Shown here: positions 11,076-23,749 of the stretch, in pieces
Layout: every line of letters begins with the position of its first letter
Numbering within the stretch: the stretch's first letter is position 1
NCBI GenBank assembly: GCA_025174535.1
Contig: JALBUN010000017.1
Location: forward strand, 558,001 to 622,000
Length of the DNA: 64,000 nt
Source: Cantharellus purpuraceus
Taxonomy: Eukaryota; Basidiomycota; Agaricomycetes; Cantharellales; Hydnaceae
Direction of reading: 5' to 3'
Program-made: the position numbers and the translations under genes
The notes under the pieces: model-generated
What the model saw: the letters and a program-made list of their open reading frames with translations, nothing else
The model's database searches: none
What the model was told of the DNA's origin: nothing

Positions 11076-11280
11076 GATCCACTCTTATTGTTGCAGAGTG
11101 ACACGGCAATGACCAATCACTTTGGTCTTGTTTGGTGTCCAACTGTATGTGTAGACGGGAGGATCTACTCCCACGGATCCCAGGTACGATGTCATTGTCA
11201 TGGTTATGAGCGTTCGCCCCAGGCTCTAATATCTTGTATGATCTTCTACTCCCACGGATCCCAGATCCCAAAAATCTTAA
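11076..11280 (-). repeat. solo copia LTR fragment
   Basis: Its minus strand matches the LTR at 25.0-25.2 kb: both contain TCCGTGGGAGTAGA-like, CCCGTCTAC, ACAAGACCAAA and ATTGGTCAT followed by GTGTCACT or GCGTCACT in the same order. Two copies of CTCCCACGGATCCCAG lie 80 bp apart, suggesting a small internal duplication. No internal coding region adjoins it, so it is a solo or truncated LTR. Confidence 0.7.
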
Positions 11281-11754
11281 ACTAGTTCACGCTCTACATC
11301 GAACCCCATAGTTTATTACCTTCACTATTTCATCCACACCTCGTCCATCCTCATCTTTAGTCTGTACCTCGCTTTCCCTGCATCTCCGATCTGACAACAT
11401 TTTAAGCAATAGTAGCTTTGATAATTTATTCATCGGATTACCGTATGTCGTCGTGTGGTACCGATGGAAAGTTGTGTGTATGTAGATGACGGGCCACTTT
11501 AGGGGACACCGCTTTGGTAACTTTCAAGGATCGCAATGACGTGCATAGTTGTCTCTCTCACGTGTAGCTTCACTAAATCAATCAAACGAGCTATTATGCA
11601 ACGACTAAATTTCCTTCAATGAACTAACTCCACAGGTGACATAGATGAGACATTAACTCTAGGCGATATGCTACACCTAACACCCGATCCTAAGATACAT
11701 GACAGGTACACGCTTGCGTGGTGACAGCGGTATACCTAGCCTGTGTACGTCATG
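11281..11754. other. intergenic
   Basis: No gene or repeat recognised. Confidence 0.35.
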
Positions 11755-13141
11755 TTAGAGGACAATGCCCATATTGAGAGTGCCGGTGCTCTGGTTCACG
11801 TGGTAAATGCTCTCGGGATGAGATATCGCAGGAGAAGGGGTCGTTGGAGTAGTCTCAGAATCATCATCGAAATCGTTCCAGTCGCCCTTTTTGGTGTGGG
11901 ATGGACTCATAGGTGAACGCGGAATGCTGTAACGATTCCAGACAGGCCGGGAAGCCGGCGCAGGTGCGTTGGGAGTAGAAAGCTTGATCTTCATGCCAGC
12001 GATAATCGTGGTAACTGTGATACCCTTAACAGAACATATGAACATGGAGAAGAAGAGGAGAGGGAGTCGCATACCGTTATGGGTGAAAGCTGATGATCAC
12101 AGTTGACAAACGTTACTTAATGCGAAATCACCAGTCAAGCGAGACTTACAGCATCGCAAATGATAACGTGGAAGTTGAGTCGTGATACAAACGTAGGAAG
12201 AAGAACTACAGCCGTAAGCAAAGCGGCGGAACCAGACTCAACCAAAACCACTAAGATGGTGTAGACTGTGACATGGCGATTAACGTTTGCAGTGATCGTC
12301 TTATGTATTTGTCGAACTCGGAACATGACAAGAACTGAGGGGGGAAACCAAAACCCGTAAGTAGCGCGTAGCACTTATGGTATAAGAAACCTACATAGGC
12401 AGATCACTTTAGTGGCAAGTGCAAGGGCATAGCTTGCGGTGATCCAAGTCTGAACCTGGCTGTTGAAGGTGACGTCGTGGGGCGACACGGACATTGCGCG
12501 TAATGCACCTCCTGCCGCAACTGCAAGATTTGACAAAAATCAATTATCAACAAATGCAATGATGAGAAGGCTCTTTACTCAAGGTGCCGATAGCTATGAG
12601 ACTAGGAGCAAGTACGACGCAGTAACTCTTATTCCATAGGATGAAAGACCGGGAAATCTGTGGGGATGATTCAACAAGGTATCCCTGTCGATCCAGGAAA
12701 AGGCGCACAATGAGTAGGTCCCCCAAGGATATCAGTACGAAGAGAACTCCGTATTCGAGCCGGTAGAGTGAATACGAAGCATCCTCAAGGTAGTCTACTG
12801 GGACTAGAAACTTGAAGAAAGCATTTATAACTCGAGCAAAGTTAAGACCGAGGTGCTTCAAACATAATGTCATATTGTACTCATCCGACTGTAATGAAAA
12901 TTTACCAAGGTGCAAAGGACGAACACAACGGTCACCAACACCAAATGTGGGACATGTTTCGCTATACTGGATTTCTTTTGGAGAAGCAAGAAGATCGTGA
13001 TCATGTACAGGGACAACAAGACACCTGTGAGGAACATGTTGAGAACCGTTCTCTTCTTCCTCAAGAAGCATGCTCACCCCAGAATACTGATTCTATGAAG
13101 ATGGAGATCAAGCTGCACCTGTCGAGTGCGACGCCAGACAT
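11755..13141 (-). CDS. multi-pass integral membrane protein (Agaricomycete receptor-like family)
   Basis: Resembles the large, mostly uncharacterised family of mushroom proteins with seven or so membrane helices. Landmarks in order on the minus strand: MSGVALDRCSLISIFIESVF, then VLLSLYMITIFLLL, LVLVTVVFVLCTLVNF, an exon 12820-12560 with YGVLFVLISLGDLLIVRLFL and NKSYCVVLAPSLIAIGTL, then HVTVYTILVVLVESGSAALL, RLNFHVIICDAVS, and a polar C-terminal tail (KKGDWNDFDDDSETTPTTP). Four or five introns are required. The VESG and LGDxLIVRL elements are characteristic of the family. Between the first helix and RKKRT (about 13075-13060) the frame does not continue without a stop and the usual connecting helix seems missing, so this allele may be damaged. 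The ligand is unknown. Confidence 0.65.
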
Positions 13142-13259
13142 CTTCTGGACGGGATCAAAAAGAGTGATATCCAACTGACTAGAGGAAGGAAAGACGAGGA
13201 GACTCGGAGGGGAGGGCGAAGAGAGGGGAGAGAGGGTAAAACAGCTCATATTTCACTGC

Positions 13260-15220
13260 ACCGCTCGAAAACTTTCGTTTGGCGCGGACTCGAGGCTTGA
13301 GATCATGAAAGGGCGGTAATTAATTGCTTAGTCAGCGCCGTAAGTCGGCAACACCTCTCGATTCGGTAGTCGACATTTCATTTGATCGCATTTGCCATGC
13401 GTGAGCAACGCTAGCAGGGTCAGGTGCGAAGACTCGGACCATGCTGCAATTGCTCATGACACAGGGAATTGTAATTGGACTCTGGAGTCGATTGCCAGTG
13501 ACTGGACAAGCGTGAATCGTATTACTATATCAGTTCACATCAAAACACGCAAATGTCAGCCACGCCCCAGAGGTAAAGAAGCGGTGGATAGCTCGGGAAG
13601 GGAAGTACATTGTCAAGTCCCAGCCTCTCAGCCTTCCGAGCCGGGTGGATGGTCCACCGCCATCTTCCCAGTCGCTCTATGTGACCAGCTACGACGGTAA
13701 CCAAAGCCAGTCGTCGCATGTCTATGCACCTTGAGCGGCAAGTTGACGAGACACCGACTGCTAGCGATGGGAACTCACCCCGCCAAGTGTTGGCAAAGAT
13801 CTTCCATACCCTACTGACAGGCTATAAATGGCCTTCTGTGCTCCTTCCACCATCCGGCCATCAATTGTGCCCTCCATTAGTCATTTCAGGACATCTGTTG
13901 GGTGAGAGCAGAAAATTGTTGTTTAACGTGGAACGTTGGTGGGAAGATCAGTGGAGTAAACCGTTGTCAGATCGGGAATTCAGGGAAGAGCGTGGAGTGG
14001 ACAAACAGTAGGAGAGATTACAGGGGAAGGCAGACGAGACGAGACAATACAAAGGTGGACAGGCTGTTATCTGAATAATGTCTCACTATTGGTCTTGGCC
14101 CAATGAGGTATGTGCCACCGCGTTGTGGCCCATCGCCTCCCGGTCCACACATTTTGGTCCCACATGGAATACTTTGTTGTCGCCTTCAGAACACATCTGC
14201 GTTATCTGACTCGTCTAATCGAGAGTTCATCCACTTTATTATTAGAACTCCTCACTTGTATATAAGCAGGCGAATTCCTGCTGCTATCGACGTTGATTCA
14301 AGTCCTGAATATTCACCTCAACTAACAGAAACAGCATCATCGGAGTCGTCTTAAACCGTTCAAATTCGGAAATGGATTTCAGCAGACTCGTACATGTCGA
14401 TTTGAGACAACCCACCCCCTTCAGCACTTTCGTGTTCGCTTACTGTCTTATCTCCTTCTATTACGGTCTTGAGCGGTCTGTCGCGATTAGTTGAAGCTTG
14501 ACTTACAGCTGATATATGATTGCCTTGTTTTAGAATTCTGATGAAACTTACGAGAACGGCAGACAATTTATGTTCTCGTTTGGAAAGAGCTATCTGCCGC
14601 ACGTTTATCTATTGGGTTCTAATTATCATCCAATTGTAGGCATTTGGTTCTCTTGATCACGGATGAGGGAGTACTAAGACGACCAGTGCAGTGCTTATCT
14701 GTCGCTTGCTAGCACTATTGATTTTGGGTGAGCATTGAAATATTGCATACTAGACGCAAGTGCTCACGGCAGTTCATGAAAGAATAATTCTAACGGTGGT
14801 AAGCTGCAAATTGCAACACCTACTCTCAAAGAACATCACTAATCACACCATAGGTGGCCATATATCAGTTTGCTGCTGCGTGGTGTTCGCGCCCGTAAGA
14901 ACCAGTTATTACTGCCATATACCATCTAAACCTTTTCATTAAGCAGTCGATTGGGGGAAACTCCTCCACTTGGTGGAAGTGATGTAGAAAATCCTGCCGA
15001 CCATGTGGATATTGCACCCTCTAGCACGACAGATGGTCTGCAGGAAACGTCAGGCTATCTTCCTCTGATAAACACTGAAAACCAAGCCTAGTGCCGACCA
15101 CACGGCGGACGACCATCTTTGCCATCGATGATGGAGACAAGATTGCGTAGTGTTTCATTGTTTATCCACAGTACACAACCTGGATGTTAATTAGACATTT
15201 ATTCATACCACCTCTCCCAG
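13260..15220. other. gene-poor interval
   Basis: Contains ORFs up to about 100 codons (for example 13718-14011 +) without recognisable domains, convincing splice partners or repeat structure. No gene called. Confidence 0.4.
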
Positions 15221-15227
15221 CTAGCTG

Positions 15228-15759
15228 CTAGGCAATCCTGCTTTCATCTCGAATGAACAGTTCCAGTACTCCTGGCTGCAATATCTCATCATCTACCAGT
15301 CGTGCTTCTTCTTTACCCTGTACAAGTGAAATTAAAACTGCCGAGTAATCTGTCTGGTGGTTAACATACATCATCGAGGCGTATGACTGTGGGAATTGAT
15401 TCAATGTTATGAGAGCTACGATACTTATTGTTGGAAGACTTCCATCTTAGATGGGAGTCTCGCAGTTTAGCACCATATCGTAGTAAAGAAACAATTGGAA
15501 TAATAGCGTACGTTTCTTTTTGCCCTACGTAGATGATCAATCCCATTTCGGAGCTCTCATCGAACGATTTCTGAACAATATCTTCAACCCTACGGCAATC
15601 CTGAAACCACTGAGTTGAGATACAACATCCAAGACAAAATATTTTGGCATGATTACCGAACACCACATTCTTCCTGCTTCGTCTCTGCTGGCTGCATACA
15701 ACGTTAATATGAAGGGGCGCTAGAGCTGTAACAAGCGGATCGTTCACAGTAGAAAACAA
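15228..15759 (-). CDS. hypothetical protein (5' end unresolved)
   Basis: A conserved-looking reading frame whose two exons splice cleanly. The larger exon ends IESIPTVIRLDD, a GTATGT..TACAG intron of 51 nt (about 15317-15367) follows, and the last exon reads GKEEARLVDDEILQPGVLEL, then FIRDESRIA and stop. The splice preserves frame and the exon is rich in charged residues, which argues for a real gene. The 5' end is unclear: no ATG opens the large exon. An upstream frame starting MPLISHEGDLPLLSGKTF (ATG near 15820) would have to be joined by an unseen intron or a frameshift. I do not recognise the family. It is divergent from EXO5. Confidence 0.5.
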
Positions 15760-15952
15760 GAAACGTTTTCCCAGAGAGCAGTGGGAGGTCTCCTTCGTGT
15801 GAGATGAGTGGCATCAGTTAAATAGGTAATAATTGCAGGATCCGTGAACTATACTGATGGTCGTCGGGGCGTCTAGCAGCAGGTGCGGCAGTGCAACAGC
15901 TGGGTTTCAAAGTTTATTCATCCCGAACGCCTCTTGATCCTCCCATATCAAC

Positions 15953-18209
15953 ATGAGCACATCAGAAGACGAATATGATGCGCAACTTGGTGGAGCTATA
16001 GAGCTCTCGGCGGAGGATGGTGCCAAACTCGACGCGCTAAGCGCCCAGCTCCTGTCTGAGCCCTGTCGTGGCCCTGCAACCCATATCAATGTTACACTGG
16101 AAACCCCTCAAGCACCTATGCGCGTAGGGATGAATGCACTTAAGGCTAAATCAAGTCCTTTTGAACGCTATAGACATAAGGGTCGTCTATCTGTCACAGA
16201 TCTCGTGGCACCGACATGGCAAGTCCTACCCAGGTATTCACCGTACATTCCAGCTTGATGAGGATGTTAGGTGCGAGGTTCAATTCGAATACGGGCTCCA
16301 ACAGCACCGGTCAAGACGGCTAGATAAACGTCCCGAGTCATTTATTACCCGAGAAGGGAAAGAGATACAAGTGGAAAAGAAGATAGCACAGCTGAATGAC
16401 ACTGTACTGCGTGAGGGACATGTGAGCATATTGAGAATTTGACTAGTGTGACTATGCTTGAAACTCGTGCGTATTAGGCTATACATACTACACTTGAGCG
16501 AGAAGTCCACCCTACACAGGTAACAGTGCATATCAATATACTAGAAGAGGAGTGGGGTCTTCGGTACGGGGTTCTCCCTTTCAGGTCGCTCTACACAAGG
16601 TTCTATTCTTTTCCTAGATTTATCAACATGCTCAGCGATATTGAAACTCTCATGTTGATCGGAAAATGTGTGAGCATATCTTCCAGTGTAGTCATACATA
16701 AACCAAAATGGGTTTCATTATAGCGCGAATTCCCGGTTGTGGGATTTACACATAATCATTTGGTTGTTGGGATCATAGTGAACCCTTTTATTTATGCTTC
16801 AAGTTTTCTCCCAATTGATGCAGGTCATAGGACGAAATTATTCGCGAACCCCTTGCCGAGGCCCAATTAGAGTCTAAATCAAACGAAAGGCCGCTTAATA
16901 GTCCAGTGCCCAGTACTCCCGGTAAACATAAATCCAAGCGTGCCAATAATGCAGAAGCCTCGCCCTCTAAACGGCAGCTCAAAATAAGCTCATTTTTCCC
17001 TACGACTCCGAAGAAATTAGAAAACACAGCAGCTCTTAATGTTCAAGAACAAAACTCATCACCTTGTGTAAACGAAGGAGAGACTGATTCTCCGCCTGAC
17101 CGGCTGAGAAAAACACACACACTCTACCTGGTTGATAACAAAACAAGGCTGTCAGCATCTTTGCCACAACACTCAGCGACCCTCTCCTCTCGTCTCCAAC
17201 TCATGATTTACAAACGTCTGCTTGATGCACTTCTCTCGACCACAACCCCTTTTGATTTCGACAGACTCTGGAGACACGTTGGTGCGGACCCTCGGCGCAA
17301 GTTTTCTGATGCTTTTCTGGAAGAAGCGTCTCTTGTCGATGTGCCAAAAGTCAGGTGTTTGAAGGATATAGAATGCAGATGGCGGACGACTGTGAAGACC
17401 CTAGGTGTCAATGGACGGGAGGGACAAGAAGAAATTAGTTTTCCGGTCAACAATCAATTAAGATTGGTTTATCGCCTTCGAGCATCGGGACGGAGTGAGC
17501 GACCAAAAGGCGGGGTCCGCTCTCGACCTGCGCTACTTTCCAGGGATGATGAGGATCCGGAGACAGCTCTGACTGAAAGCTTACAGCATATCAGTTGTTC
17601 AAAAGATAGGCATGTTGACACACAGCACAGTGCATTTACGGAGCAGGAGCGTTGTGCGTCCGAACCTCACAACCGTGGTGATATGAGTGCTATGGATGAG
17701 CGTAGTCGCGCTTCGGAGGAAACCAGTCCATATGATGTCCTGGATCCCCAGCTAGACTGGGCCGTTCAAGAGAGTCTCAGAGAGGCTGCGAATCCACCAC
17801 AAGGTACCTCATACGATAAAGCTAACAATCCTTCCATCGAACAAAGTAAGTTGACTGCATCTATTTCTTAGATTTTGGTTCCCAATCTATCAATACAGCA
17901 CCCTCAAGGCTTCGAGGATCAAGTGATATTATTGGCGGAAAGAAATTCAAACACGATGATGCTATGTTAGATACACATCTCACCAATGTTTTACAATGGT
18001 GGCATGGGGAGCGTGAGCCTCGTGGTGTCGTAGTGGAAGATTCGAGTCGGTGCCAGTGCGTCACAGTTACTAAATCATGATCTTTGTGTGCTCAATTAAT
18101 CATCTACTTTAGCACTTGTGAATATATGTCAGGATGCGAGTGGAGAGAAAGAAAGGCTTTAGAGGTATTTGAAGAGAGGAAGGGAGCAAGAATGAAAGAT
18201 CTACAATGA
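15953..18209 (+). CDS. EXO5: exonuclease V (Fe-S single-strand DNA exonuclease, DEM1/EXO5 family)
   Basis: Family members are single-strand-specific exonucleases with a 4Fe-4S cluster, acting in mitochondrial DNA maintenance in yeast and in nuclear repair in other species. Domain order is complete: SPFERYRHKGRLSVTDLVAP, WCEVQFEYGL (first cluster Cys), EGKEIQVEKK, LEREVHP, then FINMLSDIETLMLIGK. VVGII/DEIIREPL is split by an intron (acidic catalytic residue), and SRLQLMIYKRLLDAL carries the QxxxY motif. The last intron (about 18057-18114) restores CHTCEYMSGCEWRERKALE, giving the three C-terminal cluster Cys. The stop is at 18207-18209. A fungal linker rich in Ser/Pro (SKRQLKISSFFPTTPKK, about 16960-17020) resembles a PIP-box-like QxxIxxFF motif, suggesting PCNA binding (inference). 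All expected catalytic and cluster residues are visible. Confidence 0.92.
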
Positions 18210-18424
18210 TTTTATATGCCTCAAATTATTCTGTAATTCTGTAAAATAAGTACCTCCAGGATTCATGTCGTCTGTGAATGTGAGAACGCGGAAGTAAATT
18301 CAGGCTGTGACGGGCGCTCACGGAGCGTGGCGTTGAGCTACCCAACCTCGCAACGACACAACGAATCATTGAGGAAAGATCAAGACGGAGTCCATAGTGG
18401 ATATACCTGGTTGAATTTTTCGTC

Positions 18425-21400
18425 ATGGCCCAGGCTTATGCAGCATATCCACAGAATAGGGGAACGCTTCCTCCTGGCCAGACTATCTTGGTGAATAATT
18501 ACACCATTCAAGTTGAGAAGTATCTAAGCCAAGGTGTGTATGAGCTTTGGAATTGGAGACGGTTTTTTAATGCATTCCATAGGTGGTTTCGCCCATGTAT
18601 ACCTAGTGCGGTCGGCGACCCCAATCAACAATACGACTCAACATGTCCTCAAACGTATAGCGGTATCGGATAGCGTCATGCTCAGTAATGTAAAGAAAGA
18701 GGTGGATATCATGGTCTGTATCTTTGTGAGGCTTCTGCAGGGCGTTTGTACCAGACTAATGCAAGCCTCAAGCGCCTTCTGCGGGGCCATCCAAACATAG
18801 TGAATTTCATCGATGCATCCTGGCATGCCCTACCGAATGGAGCCTATGAAGTGTTTATTTTAATGGAGCTCTGTGCTGGTATGTCTTGCCTGCGTCGTAT
18901 GCGAACCATGTCTTTGAACTCGCGAGCAGGTGGAGGAATCATCGACATGATGAATCGACGCCTGCGGGAACGACTCACTGAGGCAGAGATACTACAGATA
19001 TTTGCGGATGTTTGCGAAGCAGTTGCAGCTATGCACAACTTGAAGCCTGCTCTGTTGCATCGTGATTTGAAAGTGGAGAATATACTGCAGTCAAGTCTCA
19101 CGCGTTATAAACTTTGCGACTTTGGCTCCTCTACTCCTGTCCACCCTCGACCTCCTTCGTCCCTGCAAGAAATTAGGCTCTTGGAGGCAGATTTGAACAG
19201 ACACACTACGCTGCAGTACAGAGCACCAGAGATGGTAGATGTCCATCTCCGACGGCCGGTGGATGAAAAGTCTGGCAAGTATCAAGTTTTTTTTGGAAAT
19301 TAAATCCTCTAACGTCACAAATCAGACGTCTGGGCGCTGGGAGTTTTACTGTACAAGCTATGCTATTACACAACGCCATTTGAAGAGCATGGTCCACTGG
19401 CTATATTGAATGTGCAATACAAGATCCCACCATACCCTGTTTACTCTCCGCAGATCAATTCCCTCATTTGTATGTGGTTGTCATACACGCTGTCCTACGG
19501 AAACTGAAGTAGCACTGTAGCGTCTATGTTGCGCGAACTTGGTTCGCAGCGGCCAAGCGTCTTCGAGGTGCTTTCCCTGGTACATCGCATGCGCGGAACC
19601 AAGTCTCCATATCGATATGTGAGTTTATAGTTTTAAAGTCAGTCTAAACGCTGACGTTTGTTCCAGGAAATCCCATCTGCACAATCACTCCGGCCGGCAT
19701 TGCAGGAATCTACATCCTCGGGGATGGAAAGCCTAGTCAGCTTTCGTACCTCTCCCACGCCTGGTTTAAATGTTACTGCCGCTGCTCAAGCACGCCAAAC
19801 TGTTTTGGACGCGATCGCCCCAATGCGACGTGGTCGTCCGACTGCTACCACTGTCTCAACTTCTTCTGTGGATTCTAACCAGGAAGAGAAACCTCCAGAC
19901 GTTCGGAAATTCGAAGAACAGTGGAATGCCGTTCGAGCGACTAGAGCCAACCAAGCGGCAGATGATGCGTGGCATCTCCGCAGCGATAAGGTTAAGACTA
20001 ACACCGTGGAAGGATTGAGCGGTTTTGGAGACTCATTCGTGGACCCGCCCGTCGTGCAATCTACTCCAGCACTGACACCGTCGTCTTCGGCGGTCACGTC
20101 CAGAAAAGTCCCAAGCCATAGCTTAGGCGTACAGAAGGATGCATTTGATGGGCTAGGAGGCATTTCGCGCTCGCGTGAACCATCTCCGACACTTGCAGAA
20201 GCAGCAAACAATCCCAAATCGAACGGCAGCGGATCTCGACCTCCTCATCTCAATGGTATTTCTCGTACTCCTATCCCAGCAGCGTCCTCATCCCCCCTGT
20301 CACCTCGAATCCCTGCATCTCGCACAGGTCTGGCAACATACCACCCTCCCGCGCCTCTGTCCGCAGAGGAACGGTTTCCATCTTTGGACGAGCTCGACAA
20401 AAGTTGGCGGACGCCACTTGTGTCGCAACATCGTACCGCCCCTTTTGTCTCTCAACCCGAGGCTGAGTCAAAGTCTAATTCTATGGCACAACCACGGAAA
20501 GAGGTCTATAATTTGCCGCCATCAGGTGTCTCCCCGTCAGAGTCCAAGACTGCCATCAACGTCCCTCTCAGAGGCGAAGCACGGTCACAGCAGGTGACAG
20601 GAACCGCTATGCGTAATGATCAAGCGGGGACAGTTCCTTTTAATCAGGCTTCCAGACCAGCCACAAGCAATATGGAGCCCATGGATAAACGGCAACTACC
20701 GATTGGCAGCGTGCCAACCAAGTATCGCCCTTTACGCCCTGCCCTTGCACGACGACATCGTAGCTCCATGTCAATCAAGCTTACAGAACCGCTGCGCGCG
20801 CCTCAGGATTGGTTGACGGGAGATGATTCTGTTCCTGTCAACAAGAGCTCAACGGAATCTCCGCCATCGCCATTGAAACAGTCTCCACCCGCGATATTGT
20901 CCTCAACCCCATCGAAGGTGTCATCTGACGGTCCCGGATCAACGAAACCGTTGGTTCAGGATACTGATGCACGTATACCGGAAACGGCTACGCCCTACGG
21001 AGAAAATGGTGGCGCCATATCGTCTGTCACCGCTGATTCACGCAGTGAGTTTACAAGTTTCAAGCATCCTCTTATGCATGCGCCGCGGCATGTAGATGAA
21101 GTGCATGAAACCTCCCGTCGACAAGACTCTTCGGATGATGCCGAGGGTCCAGAGGATGTTAATGGTCGCGTAATGGACAACGACAGAAAGAAGCGAGCCA
21201 AGGGCCGTCAGAGTTCCGTTCATGATTTAGTGGATCTATATGGTGGAGGTGCACGATCCCCTATGGATCGAGAACGTACCGGACTTCCTTCCCCTGTTCT
21301 ACGCCGACAGGGAAGGCGGACGTCTGGCATTCTTATCGACCTTTCTTTACCACCATCTACATCGTCTGCCCCCACGGAAGCATCCCAAGTCTCTACATTA

Positions 21401-22342
21401 CTGTCCCCAGCGTCTATCGTCCCTGAATCCAGAGCGGAATTGGCGAGTCGTAGATCTGGATCTGGTTCGCGTGAGGAGCACACATCTCCCGCATCTTCTC
21501 CAACTCAACTTGTGGAGTCAAATGAGCGTAGTTCACGTCCAGCATCCCGAGCGTCCCCCGATCCAGCAGCGAATCGGGGCAACAGGCCCCGGCCCCAGTC
21601 CATGTTTGTGTTCCCGTCAAAGCCTTCTAAAGACCCTCCTTCAAACGTAAAAGCCCTAGAGGCTCCACGACCACGAGCATCTCGACGTGGGTCGATTTCC
21701 GATATGGTGGATTTATATGAGAATCTGGGTGGCGGAGCTAGATCCAAGAACCCACCCCCACTTGCTAGCAAGCCTATGGGGATGAAACTAACAAAGACTC
21801 CTTCTCCAATCGCGTCACGTTTCCCACCCGTTTCGCCCTCAGGCGTATCGTTTTCGGCGGACCAGGTCACGAGTCTGCTTTCCAATATGAAATCAAAACC
21901 GAAGCAACGAACTTCGACGGCCACATCGTTTGGTGACTTTAATTCCCCGGGTCCTTCAGCTCCTGAGACAACAAAGACCAAGGAAGTTTTCGTATCCCGT
22001 GTTCCACGACGGCAATCAGTCTCCCCTAATAAACGGACTACAGGACCTCTCAAGGCTATACCTCCGGCACAGGCACCTTCCAAGCCTTTCAAGCCACCGT
22101 CTCTATCGATACCTAAGATTCCAAAACCCACACTTCCCAATTCCAGTCCCCGAACGCCCGTAACGGAAACGCCAATAACTTCCCCCTCGCCTGAAAGGCC
22201 ATACCAAGGCGTCGGAAAATTAATTGATCAATGGCAGCGGAAGACAGAGGAAGCAGATGCTTCGTGGCGTCCCGGACCACGAGCGCCTGGGAGACCGGCA
22301 GGTCCGCGGGTAGCGCCCGGGAAAGCTGGGAAAGGAGATTAG
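18425..22342 (+). CDS. Ark/Prk/AAK1-type serine/threonine kinase (NAK family)
   Basis: Numb-associated-kinase family member, related to yeast Ark1/Prk1/Akl1 and animal AAK1/GAK. These phosphorylate endocytic adaptors and actin-patch proteins at the plasma membrane. The start [13 protein letters not shown] fits the family's short N-terminus. Kinase motifs follow in order over several exons: GGFAHVY (glycine loop), HVLKRIAV (ATP-site Lys), [33 protein letters not shown] (DFG), [29 protein letters not shown], and RPSVFEVL. A single exon (19658-22342) encodes an approximately 890-residue Ser/Pro-rich, probably disordered tail with two copies of a [10 protein letters not shown] motif and a conserved C-terminal block [17 protein letters not shown]. 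Introns in the kinase part are 50-60 nt. It lies 216 bp after EXO5 and converges on the NIPSNAP gene. Confidence 0.92.
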
Positions 22343-22488
22343 CATCAAGACGTTCGTGGACATCATTGCGTGACATTGTATTGTTATCTTTCAAGTAGAG
22401 CTAATTTGTGGAAACGCTTGGTTTCGTTGGGCTGCATGCAGTCTTATTGATAATACGAGAGCAATTCTTGGGTGTGGTGTTACAAATA

Positions 22489-23740
22489 TTACTTTAGAGG
22501 ACTGAAAGAAAGTGGTGTTAGGATGGAACTGTCCATCAAAGTTGCTAACTGTGCAGTCTGGGTTGCGATGGACAACAGGCGTTAGAAAAGACCGAAGACC
22601 CCGTTAGTCAGATTCACCTTCGAGACTGTCTCGCTCCATCCGTCCAATTCCCACGCCTTCTCCCGTAAGTCCTTCCTAGTCTGCAGGTCGCTTGAAATAA
22701 AATGCTTCATTTTACTAAAGACCTGAGAATGCAATGGGCAGACGTACGGGTATTGCCATATATGATGAACCTGATGAAGTCGTCCTACTTGAGAGAACCA
22801 AGCCCCCACGGGCGTTACGAGTTTCCTCCGTGCTTCGATACCTCGCCGCCTTGCCAGAAACGATTAATCTTGGCTTACTAGGTGAAGGAGTGCGTAATAT
22901 ACCAGGTACTCTCCCACTGTAATAGAGCTCCAGGCCGCAATTGGTATGTCCTGAGCTCAAATATACCTCCTTGGGATCGTGGTGGAGACGAGGGAAAGAA
23001 TGCAAACTCCTGATTGAGTTGCTGGTTACGGGTCTGGATATAAGGGAGGAGCAGGTTGTGGTTTTCCTTGTGCTGAGGTGGATCCTGTTTAATAACGGAA
23101 CTCCAGCATACATCAGGACATGCTCACATGCGAATCTCGCGTGAGACGTATCGATCGATCATACCCGTCGTAATTTTCGTACTCCAAAATGTGGACTATG
23201 GTGTGCAAAATTGCAGATGAAGCGAGTCTCAAGCGTGCTACATGAATCGTATGAGCTCACCATATGTGTCCTGCGCACCGACTATTGTTTCCCAACTTCC
23301 CGTCAGCTTGATCTTCAATTCCGGATCCCCGACGAGGCCTGTGTAATATTTCTCTCTGTGAAGTTACTTTCAAGATATGTATACGTAAATGTCTCGCCAC
23401 ACGCACGCTGCCTTCTTATAATTTTCGACAGCATCAGGCTTGACACGATGGACTTTCCCGTTCCCGTTAGAATGGGTTTCCATTTAAAGAAGGTGCGATT
23501 ACCTTCAAATGCGTGAAGATATTTCCCCCGTGCTACCAGCCTAGAATGGTGCTGCATCTCGGCGTCGCCAATCTTCTTCGCCTCTGGAGAGCCATGGAGC
23601 AACGACTGAAGTGTCTCGTCAGGGAGGCTAGATTGGAGCTACGTAGTCAAAGATACCTGTACCGATATACTTCTTCCCTGCGTTGCTTGCAAAGTCACTA
23701 AGCCTGTCCGAATCGTTCTCTGGCCAAGTCTGGGTAACAT
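22489..23740 (-). CDS. NIPSNAP-family mitochondrial protein
   Basis: Family proteins are mitochondrial, with two ferredoxin-like NIPSNAP repeats; animal members act in mitophagy signalling and the fungal role is unclear. The first exon (start at 23740) encodes MLPRLGQRTIRTGLVTLQAT, then QGRSIS, an Arg-rich mitochondrial presequence. Following exons give SLLHGSPEAKKIGDAEMQHH, SRLVARGKYLHAFE, VHRVKPDAVENYKKAAEKYY, DPELKIKLTGSWETIVG, HILEYENYDGYD, GGIFELRTYQLRPGALLQWE, STWRRGIEARRKLVTPVGAW, FSQVGRLHQVHHIWQYPDLQ, REKAWELDGWSETVSK, and a last exon ending DSSILTPLSFSPLK. About eight short introns are needed and every junction keeps the frame. It ends 147 bp from the kinase stop. All hallmarks are present, so it is probably functional. 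Confidence 0.9.
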
Positions 23741-23749
23741 GTAGTTGAG

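Noticed and set aside
21505..22140. 211-codon minus-strand ORF
   Set aside because: Antisense of the Ser/Pro-rich tail of the kinase; no motif of its own.
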